Origin: JAITWN01 sp964384095 | Lineage (GTDB): Bacteria; Pseudomonadota; Gammaproteobacteria; SZUA-140 | NCBI GenBank assembly: GCA_964384095.1 | Contig: CAYLKC010000016.1 | Span: forward strand, 1 to 29,150 | Direction: 5' to 3' | DNA length: 29,150 nucleotides | In this document: in pieces, positions 7,343 through 14,365 of the stretch | How positions within the stretch are numbered: the first letter of the stretch is position 1 | Layout: each line of letters starts with the position of its first letter | Translations under genes and position numbers: made by a program | Notes under the pieces: generated by a model | The model's database searches: none | Told to the model about the DNA's origin: nothing | Seen by the model: the letters and a program-made list of their open reading frames with translations, nothing else

Positions 7343-9070
7343 GTGACCACCGCCAACACCTTGCTGTTGCTCGGCGGCCTGCTGCTGTTCCTGAGCGTGC
7401 TCGGGAGCAAGCTGTCCGCGCGCCTCGGCTTCCCGCTGCTGCTGATCTTCCTGGTCCTCGGCATGCTCGCGGGCGTCGACGGCCCGCTCGGGATCGTCTT
7501 CGACAGCTTCGACGCGGCCTTCCTGATCGGCAACCTCGCCCTTGCGATCATCCTGCTGGACGGCGGCCTCGGCACCCGGATCTCGACCTTCCGCGTCGCC
7601 CTGTGGCCGGCCGCGACGCTCGCCACCGCCGGCGTCGTCATCACCGTCGGCCTGCTCGGCGTGTTCGCGACCTGGCTGCTCGACATCGACTGGCGCTATG
7701 GGCTGCTGCTCGCGGCGATCGTCGGTTCGACCGACGCCGCCGCGGTTTTCAATGTGCTGCGCCACGGCGGCATCCGCCTGAACGAGCGCGTCGGCGCAAC
7801 CCTCGAGATCGAGTCGGGCACCAACGACCCGATGGCGATCTTCCTCGTCATCCTGCTGATCGAGCTGCTGCTGAACACCGGCGACTTCAGCGCCTTCGAC
7901 ATGGCGCTGATGCTGGTCCAGCAGTTCGGCATCGGCGCGGTCGCCGGCCTCGCAGGGGGCTGGGTGCTCGCCCGCCTGGTACTGCGCCTGCACCTGCCCG
8001 ACGGCCTGTATGCGCTGATGATCGCATCCGGCGGCCTGACGATCTTCGCGGCGACGAACTACATCGGCGGCAGCGGCTTCCTCGCGATCTATCTCGCCGG
8101 ACTCATCATCGGCAACCAGCGCAGCCAGGCCACCGAGCATGTGACGCGGGTCATGGACGGCCTCGCCTGGCTCGCCCAGGCGGGGATGTTCCTGATCCTC
8201 GGGCTGCTGGTGACGCCAAGGGAACTGCTGGACAGCGCCGGCTACGCGCTGGCGATCGCGTTCTTCCTGATGCTGGTCGCGCGGCCGGTCGCGGTACTGC
8301 TGTGCCTGCTGCCGTTCCGCTTCCCGATGCGCGAGACCGGCTATGTGGCCTGGGTCGGGCTGCGCGGCGCGGTGCCGGTCGTGCTCGCGATGTTCCCGGT
8401 GATGGCCGGCATCCCCGAGTCGAAGCTGTTGTTCGAAGTGACCTTCGCGGTGGTGCTGGTGTCGCTGCTGGTGCAGGGCACGACCGTCCAGCTCGCGGCG
8501 CGCCTGGCCCGCACGCTGATCCCGCATCGCGCCGAACCACGCGACCAGAAGGAGATCTGGATCAGCGACGAGGAGATGCTCGAACTGGTCGCCTACCGGG
8601 TCGAACCCTACTCGCAGGCGATCGGGCTGTCGCTGTCCTCGCTGCACGACCTGCGCGGTGACAGTGCACAGTGTGTCGTGCTGATCCGCGGCAGCAAGCG
8701 CATCCCGCCGGAACCGGGCCTGCGCATGGAGGTCAACGACGAGGTCTGGCTGCTGGTCGAGCCCGAGGACGTCGAGCAGCTCGCGCCGATCTTCTCGCAG
8801 CAGGACCAGCAGGGCCTGCTGGCCTCGCGCAACTTCTTCGGTGAATTCACGCTGAACCCCGACTCGCCGGCCGCGGATCTCGCGCGCGCCTACGGCCTCG
8901 TGCTGTCCGACGAGGAGCTGAAGGGCTCGATCGGCGACCTGGTCCAGCGCCGGCTCGGCCGCCGACCGGTGGTCGGCGACCGTGTCACGATCGCTACCCT
9001 CCGGCTCGCCGTCCGCAAGATCGATGGTGGCCGTATCTCCCAGCTCGGCCTGAAACTGACCAGCTATTAG
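7343..9070 (+). CDS. nhaP2: NhaP2/CvrA-type K+/H+ antiporter with RCK_C and CorC_HlyC domains
   Basis: A CPA1 cation/proton antiporter of 575 residues, close to the NhaP2 family length of about 575-580. Residues 1-390 form about 12 membrane helices with the motifs GSTDAAAVF (129-137) and ESGTNDPMA (157-165), the latter containing the essential Asn-Asp pair. A cytosolic TrkA-C/RCK_C domain (about 400-485) and a CorC_HlyC domain (about 495-570) follow, the exact NhaP2/CvrA architecture. Characterised relatives exchange K+ (or Na+) for H+ and relieve high cytoplasmic K+. The start is GTG 7343: an in-frame stop lies at 7322-7324 and no other start fits the N-terminal helix, although the ribosome site is weak. 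It is divergent from mrp, grouping two cation/proton antiporters at one locus. Confidence 0.93.
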   Translation: MTTANTLLLLGGLLLFLSVLGSKLSARLGFPLLLIFLVLGMLAGVDGPLGIVFDSFDAAFLIGNLALAIILLDGGLGTRISTFRVALWPAATLATAGVVITVGLLGVFATWLLDIDWRYGLLLAAIVGSTDAAAVFNVLRHGGIRLNERVGATLEIESGTNDPMAIFLVILLIELLLNTGDFSAFDMALMLVQQFGIGAVAGLAGGWVLARLVLRLHLPDGLYALMIASGGLTIFAATNYIGGSGFLAIYLAGLIIGNQRSQATEHVTRVMDGLAWLAQAGMFLILGLLVTPRELLDSAGYALAIAFFLMLVARPVAVLLCLLPFRFPMRETGYVAWVGLRGAVPVVLAMFPVMAGIPESKLLFEVTFAVVLVSLLVQGTTVQLAARLARTLIPHRAEPRDQKEIWISDEEMLELVAYRVEPYSQAIGLSLSSLHDLRGDSAQCVVLIRGSKRIPPEPGLRMEVNDEVWLLVEPEDVEQLAPIFSQQDQQGLLASRNFFGEFTLNPDSPAADLARAYGLVLSDEELKGSIGDLVQRRLGRRPVVGDRVTIATLRLAVRKIDGGRISQLGLKLTSY

Positions 9071-9090
9071 CCCCACCCTCCCGCGACGTC

Positions 9091-9106
9091 CGTGATCGCG
9101 GTCACG
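9091..9106. promoter_or_regulatory. CRP-like palindrome, distal copy
   Basis: CGTGA-N6-TCACG has the half-site spacing of a CRP/Vfr operator (TGTGA-N6-TCACA). It lies 20 bases after the nhaP2 stop and 41 bases (centre to centre) upstream of a second copy, so both would sit on the same helical face. Confidence 0.4.
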
Positions 9107-9131
9107 ATCCGCGGGCACCCTCTGACGTATT

Positions 9132-9147
9132 TGTGACCCGCGTCACG
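9132..9147. promoter_or_regulatory. CRP-like palindrome, proximal copy
   Basis: TGTGA-N6-TCACG matches the CRP/Vfr consensus in nine of ten half-site bases. It lies about 90 bases upstream of the start of the 75-residue gene, consistent with activation of that gene. Other GTGA-N6-TCAC readers cannot be excluded, and no clear -10/-35 pair was identified between it and the gene. Confidence 0.5.
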
Positions 9148-9237
9148 CTTTTCTCCCCGCTTCCGGTCGATCTGGCAATCGGGCGCGCCGTGTCAATCCA
9201 CGGCCGGCCTGCTACGCACGAACGGAGGACCACAACA

Positions 9238-9465
9238 ATGAGAAACAAGCCGTCACACGAATACATCTGCTTCAACAAGGGCGATGAGTCCTTCCTCGAG
9301 GACCACAATCTCGAGGACCTACTCGACACTCACGACCGCAAGAATGCGCCGCTGCGCACAGAGAATGTCCGCAAGTCGATCGAGCACCATCTCGAACGGC
9401 GCCGACTCAAGGAGCGCCTCGCCGACCTCGACTGGGACGAACAGGACTTCTACGAAGAGCACTAG
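9238..9465 (+). CDS. Small highly charged protein, 75 aa, function unknown
   Basis: A 75-residue hydrophilic protein. ATG 9238 follows a good GGAGG site, whereas a longer open frame upstream would cross the operator region. It has no signal peptide or membrane segment. The N-terminal half is polar and acidic. The C-terminal half looks like one amphipathic helix, ENVRKSIEHHLERRRLKERL, ending in acidic DLDWDEQDFYEEH. The pattern of an Arg-rich helix followed by an acidic end loosely resembles PA3496-like small gammaproteobacterial proteins. That likeness is from memory and weak, so no function is assigned. Two CRP-like palindromes lie upstream, and a hairpin separates it from the convergent FMN enzyme gene. 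Confidence 0.72.
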   Translation: MRNKPSHEYICFNKGDESFLEDHNLEDLLDTHDRKNAPLRTENVRKSIEHHLERRRLKERLADLDWDEQDFYEEH

Positions 9466-9476
9466 GCGACCATCTC

Positions 9477-9509
9477 CGCCACCGGCACAGGGAATGGTCG
9501 CCGGTGGCG
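9477..9509. terminator. Hairpin between convergent genes, possible bidirectional terminator
   Basis: CGCCACCGGC (9477-9486) pairs perfectly with GCCGGTGGCG (9500-9509) around a 13-base loop. It fills the 54-base gap between the 75-aa gene and the convergent FMN dehydrogenase. Neither side carries a T tract, so efficiency as an intrinsic terminator is doubtful. Confidence 0.45.
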
Positions 9510-9519
9510 CGCAGGACCC

Positions 9520-10635
9520 TCATCCCCCCGCAATGAGTCCGCGATCGATATCCCCGAGCACGCGGCAGCCGCATAACACCATCGCCGCCTCGAATTCGGC
9601 GCGCAGTATATGCAGCACATGCGCGACGCCGCTCGCCCCGCCGACCGCCAGTCCCGCCATATAAGGTCGTCCCACCAGAACCGCGCTCGCGCCGAGCGCG
9701 ATCGCCTTCAATACGTCGGTTCCGCGACGCACGCCGCCGTCGAGCAAGACCGGTACGCGAGCCGAGACCGCATCGACCACCTCCGGCAGGACATCGATCG
9801 AGGCAGCCATGGTGTCCAATGTGCGGCCTCCGTGATTCGAAACGATCAGCCCGGCCGCGCCCGCCTCGACCGCCCTCAGCGCATCCGCCGGATGCGCTAC
9901 GCCCTTGATGAGCACCGGAAGCCGGGTCATCGACAGCAACCAGTCCAGGTCGTCCCAGGTCGGCGCATGATCCAGCAGCGGCGTACCGAAGACCGCGCTG
10001 CGACCGGGCCCCGCGAGATGCGGGGACACCGGCGGCATGCCTCGGAGATTGGCCGCGTCGATACCGGGCGGCAGCGAGAATCCGGCCCGCTGTTCGCGGT
10101 TGCGCACGCCGCTGACAGTGGCATCGACCGTCAGCACGATCGCCCGGTAACCCGCAGCCTCCGCACGGCGCAACAATTCCAGGGTCTGCGAACGCCGGGG
10201 TTGCAGATAGAGCTGAAACCACAGCACGCCGCGGGACACGCCGGCGATTTCCTCCAAGGTCATACTCGCCAGCATACTGACGACCTGGGCGGCGCCGACC
10301 GCCGCAGCGCCGAGCGCGGTCGCGCATTCGGCTTCCGCGTGAACGAGCCGTTGATGCGCCACCGGCGCCAGCAGAATCGGATAGTCCAGCGTCTGTCCGA
10401 ACAGGGTCAGACCGGTCCCTCCCCCGGCCAGGTTTTGCATGACCCGGCCGCGCAGGCGCACGCGGTCGAATCCCGCGCGGTTGTCGCGCAATGTGATCTC
10501 GTCCGCGGCGCCGCCGAACAGCCAGGCCGAGACCGCGGGCGCGAGGCCCCGGCGGGCCAGGTCTTCATAGTCGGCGACCGAGACCAACTCCGGGGGTATC
10601 CGCGCCAGCGGCAATGACGGAGGACTCATCGCCAT
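9520..10635 (-). CDS. FMN-dependent alpha-hydroxyacid dehydrogenase/oxidase
   Basis: A 371-residue TIM-barrel flavoenzyme of the glycolate oxidase / L-lactate dehydrogenase family, which oxidises (S)-2-hydroxyacids to 2-oxoacids. By alignment to spinach glycolate oxidase, the visible residues are Tyr143 (FQLYLQ), Lys244 (LIKGV), catalytic His268 and Arg271 in SNHGGRTLD, and the FMN-phosphate segment DGGVRRGTD (299-307). The position of substrate-binding Tyr24 is occupied by Trp38 (AWLFGGAADE), so the substrate may not be simple lactate or glycolate. The start lies 3 bases after the stop of the PiuC-type gene; a second ATG is two codons later. The pairing suggests Fur-controlled expression. 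The native substrate is unknown. Confidence 0.9.
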   Translation of the reverse strand: MAMSPPSLPLARIPPELVSVADYEDLARRGLAPAVSAWLFGGAADEITLRDNRAGFDRVRLRGRVMQNLAGGGTGLTLFGQTLDYPILLAPVAHQRLVHAEAECATALGAAAVGAAQVVSMLASMTLEEIAGVSRGVLWFQLYLQPRRSQTLELLRRAEAAGYRAIVLTVDATVSGVRNREQRAGFSLPPGIDAANLRGMPPVSPHLAGPGRSAVFGTPLLDHAPTWDDLDWLLSMTRLPVLIKGVAHPADALRAVEAGAAGLIVSNHGGRTLDTMAASIDVLPEVVDAVSARVPVLLDGGVRRGTDVLKAIALGASAVLVGRPYMAGLAVGGASGVAHVLHILRAEFEAAMVLCGCRVLGDIDRGLIAGG

Positions 10636-10638
10636 CGA

Positions 10639-11319
10639 TCAGGTTGCGGCCCAGCCGCGCAGCAGGTTATGGTAGACCCCGAGCAGGCGCGCCAGCGCGG
10701 GATGATCCGGCGCCACGGGACCAAGCTCCTGGATCGCCTCATCCAGGGTCAGCAGTAACGCTCGCTGTGCGTCCTCCCGGACCATGCTCTGTATCCAGAA
10801 GAACGCGGCATGGCGCACGCCCCGGGTCACCGGCGTGACCTGATGCAGGCTGGTGCCCGGATAGAGCACGAGGTGGCCGGCGGGCAGCTTCACGCGATGC
10901 TCGCCGTAGGTATCGTGGATCACCAGTTCCCCGCCGTCATACTCCCCGGGATCGCTGAAGAACAGGGTGGCCGACAGATCCGTGCGCATGCGATGCGAGG
11001 TCCCCGGCGCGGTCATGATCGCGCCGTCGACGTGTTCGCCGTAGCTGCCGCCCCCCTCATAGCGATTGAAACGCGGCGGCATGACCTTCAGCGGAAGCGC
11101 CGCCGCGAGGAACCGCGGATTCGCCCCCAATGCGTCCAGGATCATGTCGCCGATCCGGCCGGCCACCGGATCGTCATGCGCGAGTTGCAGATTGCTCTTC
11201 ACCCGGATCGCGTGTCGGCCTGCGGTCAGGCGGCCGTCCTGCCACGAGGCCTGCATCAATGCCTCGCGACAGGAACGCAATTCGTCATGATTCAATATCT
11301 CAGGGATTGTCTTTATCAC
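10639..11319 (-). CDS. piuC: PKHD-type Fe(II)/2-oxoglutarate hydroxylase (PiuC/YbiX family)
   Basis: A 226-residue jelly-roll dioxygenase, matching the family length. Iron ligands His96 and Asp98 (GEHVDGA) and His159 (TSLHQVTPV), and the 2-oxoglutarate arginine Arg169 (RGVRHAAF), occur at the positions known for YbiX/PiuC. The protein is cytosolic; its substrate in other species is not firmly established, but the family is iron-regulated and sits beside catecholate siderophore receptors. The start is GTG 11319. The gene is divergent from the Fiu-like receptor across a Fur-box region and is followed 3 bases later by the FMN dehydrogenase gene. Confidence 0.93.
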   Translation of the reverse strand: MIKTIPEILNHDELRSCREALMQASWQDGRLTAGRHAIRVKSNLQLAHDDPVAGRIGDMILDALGANPRFLAAALPLKVMPPRFNRYEGGGSYGEHVDGAIMTAPGTSHRMRTDLSATLFFSDPGEYDGGELVIHDTYGEHRVKLPAGHLVLYPGTSLHQVTPVTRGVRHAAFFWIQSMVREDAQRALLLTLDEAIQELGPVAPDHPALARLLGVYHNLLRGWAAT

Positions 11320-11369
11320 TCTGTCTTGCCTCGCATATTTATTCTGACTCCTTCTTCAAAGTATTTAAC

Positions 11370-11388
11370 GAGAATGATTATTGTTATT
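11370..11388. promoter_or_regulatory. Fur box 1, piuC side
   Basis: This 19-base site starts GAGAATGATTATTG and matches the classical Fur consensus at 14 of 19 positions. Further TTATTA-type hexamers run on to about 11394, so overlapping Fur dimers are possible. It lies about 50 bases upstream of the piuC start. Confidence 0.8.
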
Positions 11389-11395
11389 ATTATCG

Positions 11396-11423
11396 TTGAC
11401 ACTTACATGAGAATGATTATCAT
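11396..11423 (+). promoter_or_regulatory. Sigma-70 promoter of the siderophore receptor
   Basis: A perfect -35 TTGACA (11396-11401), a 16-base spacer and -10 TATCAT (11418-11423) are seen. Fur box 2 overlaps the spacer and -10, the expected layout for iron-dependent repression. The leader to the receptor start would be about 70 bases. Confidence 0.75.
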
Positions 11424-11427
11424 TTGT
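11409..11427. promoter_or_regulatory. Fur box 2, receptor side
   Basis: The core GAGAATGATTATCATT matches the Fur consensus at 14 of 19 positions, including an unbroken AATGAT and ATCATT. It covers the receptor's -10 hexamer. Confidence 0.85.
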
Positions 11428-11498
11428 TGCTCTCGAAATATCAAGGCCCGAGACCACCCGCAGAAGAACCACGGCCCACAACACTGGAGAGCGAGACA

Positions 11499-13820
11499 AT
11501 GGACAACACACCGAAGCAATCACCCCGATCCCCCGGCCTGCGCCGCAAGCCGCTGGTCATGGCGATCCTGTGCGCGGGGACCGCCGTCGCGGCCCTGCCG
11601 TCAAGCGCGCAGGATCGGTCTGCGGTCGAAACCGATACGGTCACACTCGACGCGCTGTCCGTCAGGGCCACCTCGGCACCGCCCGCCGGCCAGCCGGCGT
11701 TGCCGAAATTCACCGCGCCGCTGCTCGACACGCCGCAGACGATGCAAGTGATACCGTCAGACATCTTCGCTCAGCAAGGCGCGCAGAGCCTCACCGAGGT
11801 GCTGCGCAATGTCCCGGGCATCAGCTTCAACGCCGGCGAAAACGGCTTCTCCACCAACACCAACAACTTCAGCCTGCGCGGCTTCGACACCAGCGGCAAC
11901 ATCTTCATCGATGGCGCGCGCGACTCCGGCAATTATCGTCGCGACGTATTCAACGTCGAACAGGTCGAGGTCGTGAAAGGACCGGCCGCTGACAATGGCA
12001 GGGGCGGCGCCGGCGGCTACATCAACATCGTCACCAAGACCCCGCACCTCGAAGACGCCTACCAGGCCGACATCGCCTACGGCTTCGACGACTATGACGC
12101 GAAGCACCGGCTGCGCACCGCCCTCGACCTCAACCAGACCATCGCCCCGGGTATGGCCGCGCGCCTGAACCTGCTGATGCAGGAAGGCGGTGTCAGCGGG
12201 CGCGATGTCGCCGAACAGCGCAGCGTCGGCGTCGCGCCTTCGCTTGCCTTCGGCCTCGGCACGCCGACCCGGCTGATCCTCGGGCTGCAATATCTGGAGC
12301 AGAACGATGTCCCTGACTGGGGCGTCCCCGCCGCATTCATCGACGGCATGCTGCGCTACGACCCGGCAACCCGTGAAAAGGACCGCGATAACTTCTATGG
12401 CCTGGCCTCCGATGTCGATAACACGGTTGCCCGCGCGATCACTGCGCGCGTCGAACATGACTTCTCTGCCGATCTCCGGATCAGCAACCAGACGCGCTGG
12501 TCCGATACCCGGCGCGACGCGCGCTTCACGGTGCCGACCGCCCATGACCCGCTGACCGGCGCGGTATCGACGCAGACCCAGTTCTACGATCGCGAAACGA
12601 CGGCGATCTCGAACCTGACCAATCTCACGACCCGCTTCGAGACCGGCGGTCTGAAGCATCATCTGTCGGTCGGACTGGAGCTCTCGCGCGAGACCTCGGA
12701 CTCCCTGCGCTTCGGCACCGCCAACCAGCCGGCGACTGACATCTTCAATCCCGACCCCTTCCGTACGGCGGGCATCCCGCTGCTGGCGCCGACGGAACTC
12801 AGTGACGTCGAGATCGATACCCTCGCGGTATACGCGCATGACACCATCGACATCAGTCCGCGCTGGCAGGTGACCGGCGGAGTGCGCGGCGAGCGGTATG
12901 ATGTCGCGATCGGCAGCAAGACAACGGCCGGCGCACCCCAGGGGCCGGACGGCTACGAAGTCAGCGACACCACCCTCGGCGGCAAAGTGGGCCTGGTGTT
13001 CAAGCCGGCGGAACAAGGCTCGATCTACGGCGCTGTCGGCTTGTCGACCCTGCCGCCGGGATCGTATCTCTCGAATCCCGACATCTCACGCACCGGCGAC
13101 AATGCGTTCCCGGGTCTGGTCGGCCAGAACAACGAGACGGCCAAGACCCAGGAGGCGCTGAACTATGAGCTGGGCGTGAAGTGGGACCATTTCGATGAGC
13201 GCCTGCACACCGCGGTCGCCCTGTTCCGCACCGAGCGCAGAAATGTCGCGATCACCGGCGCCGACAACCCGGGCGATCCCGTCGTCCTGCAGGGTTACGG
13301 CAAGCAACTCGTCCAGGGCATAGAGCTGAGCGCCAGCGGCGAGATCAGCGCAGCGTGGTCCGCCTTCGGCGGCATCGTCCTCCTCGACAGCGAGCGCCTA
13401 CACAGCGCACTGCTCGACCAGCGCCGCCTCAATGCCAACCCGGGCGACTTCGGCGCCTTCACCTCGACGAACGGGGATGAACTGGCCTTTACGCCGAAGG
13501 TCTCCGCAAGCCTGTGGACGACCTATGCCTTCGCTTCAGGCTTCACGCTCGGCGGCGGCCTCAGGCATGTCGATGACTCCTGGGTTGGGCGTCCCGATGA
13601 CGCCGACCGGATCATTCCGAACGGGGTCTCCGGCAAGCTGCCCGGTTACACGGCGTTCGACCTGATGGCGTCGTACATGGTCAGCAAGAACCTGGTGCTG
13701 CGCCTGAACATCGACAACGTCACCGACGAACTCTACGCCGTCTCCTCCAACTGGCCGGCCCAGCGTGTCCTCCTCGGCGCACCGCGGTCCTACCTGCTGA
13801 CGGCCAATCTGAAGTTCTAG
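11499..13820 (+). CDS. fiu: TonB-dependent catecholate siderophore receptor, Fiu-like
   Basis: A 773-residue outer-membrane receptor (E. coli Fiu is about 760). ATG 11499 follows GGAG by nine bases; an upstream TTG in the same frame lies inside the Fur box and is rejected. A signal peptide of about 38 residues has a basic N-region, a hydrophobic core MAILCAGTAVAAL and a likely cleavage after SSA or SSAQ. The plug domain follows (LLDTPQTMQVIPSDIF ... LRNVPGISF, then VEVVKGPAADNGRGGAGGYINIVTK). A 22-strand barrel runs to the terminal aromatic SYLLTANLKF. Receptors of this type import ferric catecholates or their breakdown products using TonB. Adjacent piuC and the Fur boxes fully support iron uptake; the symbol is by similarity. 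Confidence 0.92.
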   Translation: MDNTPKQSPRSPGLRRKPLVMAILCAGTAVAALPSSAQDRSAVETDTVTLDALSVRATSAPPAGQPALPKFTAPLLDTPQTMQVIPSDIFAQQGAQSLTEVLRNVPGISFNAGENGFSTNTNNFSLRGFDTSGNIFIDGARDSGNYRRDVFNVEQVEVVKGPAADNGRGGAGGYINIVTKTPHLEDAYQADIAYGFDDYDAKHRLRTALDLNQTIAPGMAARLNLLMQEGGVSGRDVAEQRSVGVAPSLAFGLGTPTRLILGLQYLEQNDVPDWGVPAAFIDGMLRYDPATREKDRDNFYGLASDVDNTVARAITARVEHDFSADLRISNQTRWSDTRRDARFTVPTAHDPLTGAVSTQTQFYDRETTAISNLTNLTTRFETGGLKHHLSVGLELSRETSDSLRFGTANQPATDIFNPDPFRTAGIPLLAPTELSDVEIDTLAVYAHDTIDISPRWQVTGGVRGERYDVAIGSKTTAGAPQGPDGYEVSDTTLGGKVGLVFKPAEQGSIYGAVGLSTLPPGSYLSNPDISRTGDNAFPGLVGQNNETAKTQEALNYELGVKWDHFDERLHTAVALFRTERRNVAITGADNPGDPVVLQGYGKQLVQGIELSASGEISAAWSAFGGIVLLDSERLHSALLDQRRLNANPGDFGAFTSTNGDELAFTPKVSASLWTTYAFASGFTLGGGLRHVDDSWVGRPDDADRIIPNGVSGKLPGYTAFDLMASYMVSKNLVLRLNIDNVTDELYAVSSNWPAQRVLLGAPRSYLLTANLKF

Positions 13821-13836
13821 ACCCCGCCGTCCCACC

Positions 13837-13876
13837 GTCCGGGTCCGATCGGTATCGATCGGACCCGGACTTTTTT
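13837..13876 (+). terminator. Rho-independent terminator of the receptor gene
   Basis: A perfect 15-base stem, GTCCGGGTCCGATCG (13837-13851) with its complement at 13856-13870, encloses the loop GTAT and is followed directly by six T. It begins 17 bases after the receptor stop and isolates it from the downstream tRNA. Confidence 0.95.
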
Positions 13877-13920
13877 CCGCCCTCTCCCCTTGCAGTGACA
13901 TAGGCGTACGCACGCCCGGT

Positions 13921-13929
13921 TGCTATAAT
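13921..13929 (+). promoter_or_regulatory. Extended -10 promoter of tRNA-Arg
   Basis: TGC followed by a perfect TATAAT (13924-13929) lies 22 bases before the mature tRNA end. A GC-rich discriminator (CGCGC) follows, as in stringently controlled stable RNA promoters. No good -35 hexamer is at the right distance, consistent with the extended -10 type. Confidence 0.7.
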
Positions 13930-13951
13930 TCGCGCTTTCGGTAATGCCCCT

Positions 13952-14028
13952 GCCCCGGTAGCTCAGATGGATAGAGCATCCCCCTCCTAAGGGGAAGGTC
14001 ACACGTTCGAATCGTGTTCGGGGCGCCA
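13952..14028 (+). tRNA. tRNA-Arg (anticodon CCT)
   Basis: A complete cloverleaf of 77 bases including encoded CCA (14026-14028). Acceptor GCCCCGG pairs with TCGGGGC (one G-T pair), the D-stem is GCTC/GAGC, the anticodon stem is TCCCC/GGGGA with loop CTCCTAA, and the T-stem is ACACG/CGTGT around TTCGAAT. The anticodon CCT reads AGG, a rare codon in such GC-rich genomes. tRNA-Arg(CCT) genes are frequent integration sites, but no integrase follows here. Confidence 0.97.
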
Positions 14029-14365
14029 GCCAGCAACAGGGAATCAGCACCCTGGGCAGGATTGCTCGAATCAAGGCAAGCTAGCAAGGGTTATAGATTG
14101 ATCCTGCTGATAAAATTCTTATCAACAAATTCTGTGGATAAGTCTGTTGAGAACTTATTGAAATCAGGCCAGGTGGCGTCCCGGCCGGGGACTTAGGCCC
14201 ATTGGCTACAAATTGCTCAAATATATTCAACTTATAAAACATAGGCTTGAATAGTCTACCAATCGACCGGGCCAGACAGGCGCCGGACGGGTCGACGCAT
14301 GACCCGAATCCGCCGGCGAGCACGGCTTGTGCATAACCGCCCGGCCCACAGGGGATGGAAACGCC
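14029..14365. other. Gene-free AT-rich spacer downstream of tRNA-Arg
   Basis: This is 337 bases without a supported gene. The first ~220 bases are clearly more AT-rich than the rest of the window and hold palindromes and DnaA-box-like sequences (listed separately). Its last part is the leader of the aldolase/dehydrogenase gene. No intrinsic terminator directly follows the tRNA. Confidence 0.6.
14108..14153. repeat. DnaA-box-like cluster with interlaced palindromes
   Basis: TGATAA-AATTC-TTATCA (14108-14124) is a perfect interrupted palindrome. Its right arm begins TTATCAACA (14119-14127), one mismatch from the DnaA box. After another AATTC-containing spacer comes a perfect reverse box, TGTGGATAA (14133-14141), then TGTTGAGAA (14145-14153), two mismatches off. 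The boxes are head-to-head and the AATTC spacer repeats. A further TTATNCACA match in reverse (TGTGCATAA) is at 14328-14336. Confidence 0.5.

Noticed and set aside
7232..9118. Minus-strand open frame of 628 codons opposite nhaP2
   Set aside because: Low-complexity Asp/Arg/Gln composition and no motif; the plus frame encodes a full NhaP2 antiporter.
11757..13016. Minus-strand open frame (419 codons) opposite the TonB receptor
   Set aside because: Antisense shadow; the receptor's plug and barrel motifs are all in the plus frame.
13930..14200. Integrated element or attachment-site duplication at tRNA-Arg
   Set aside because: No second copy of the tRNA 3' end and no integrase was seen in the window.
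14029..14365. Full chromosomal origin oriC
   Set aside because: Only a few DnaA-like boxes are present and none of dnaA, dnaN, mnmG, rpmH or parAB is nearby; kept only as a DnaA-box cluster.
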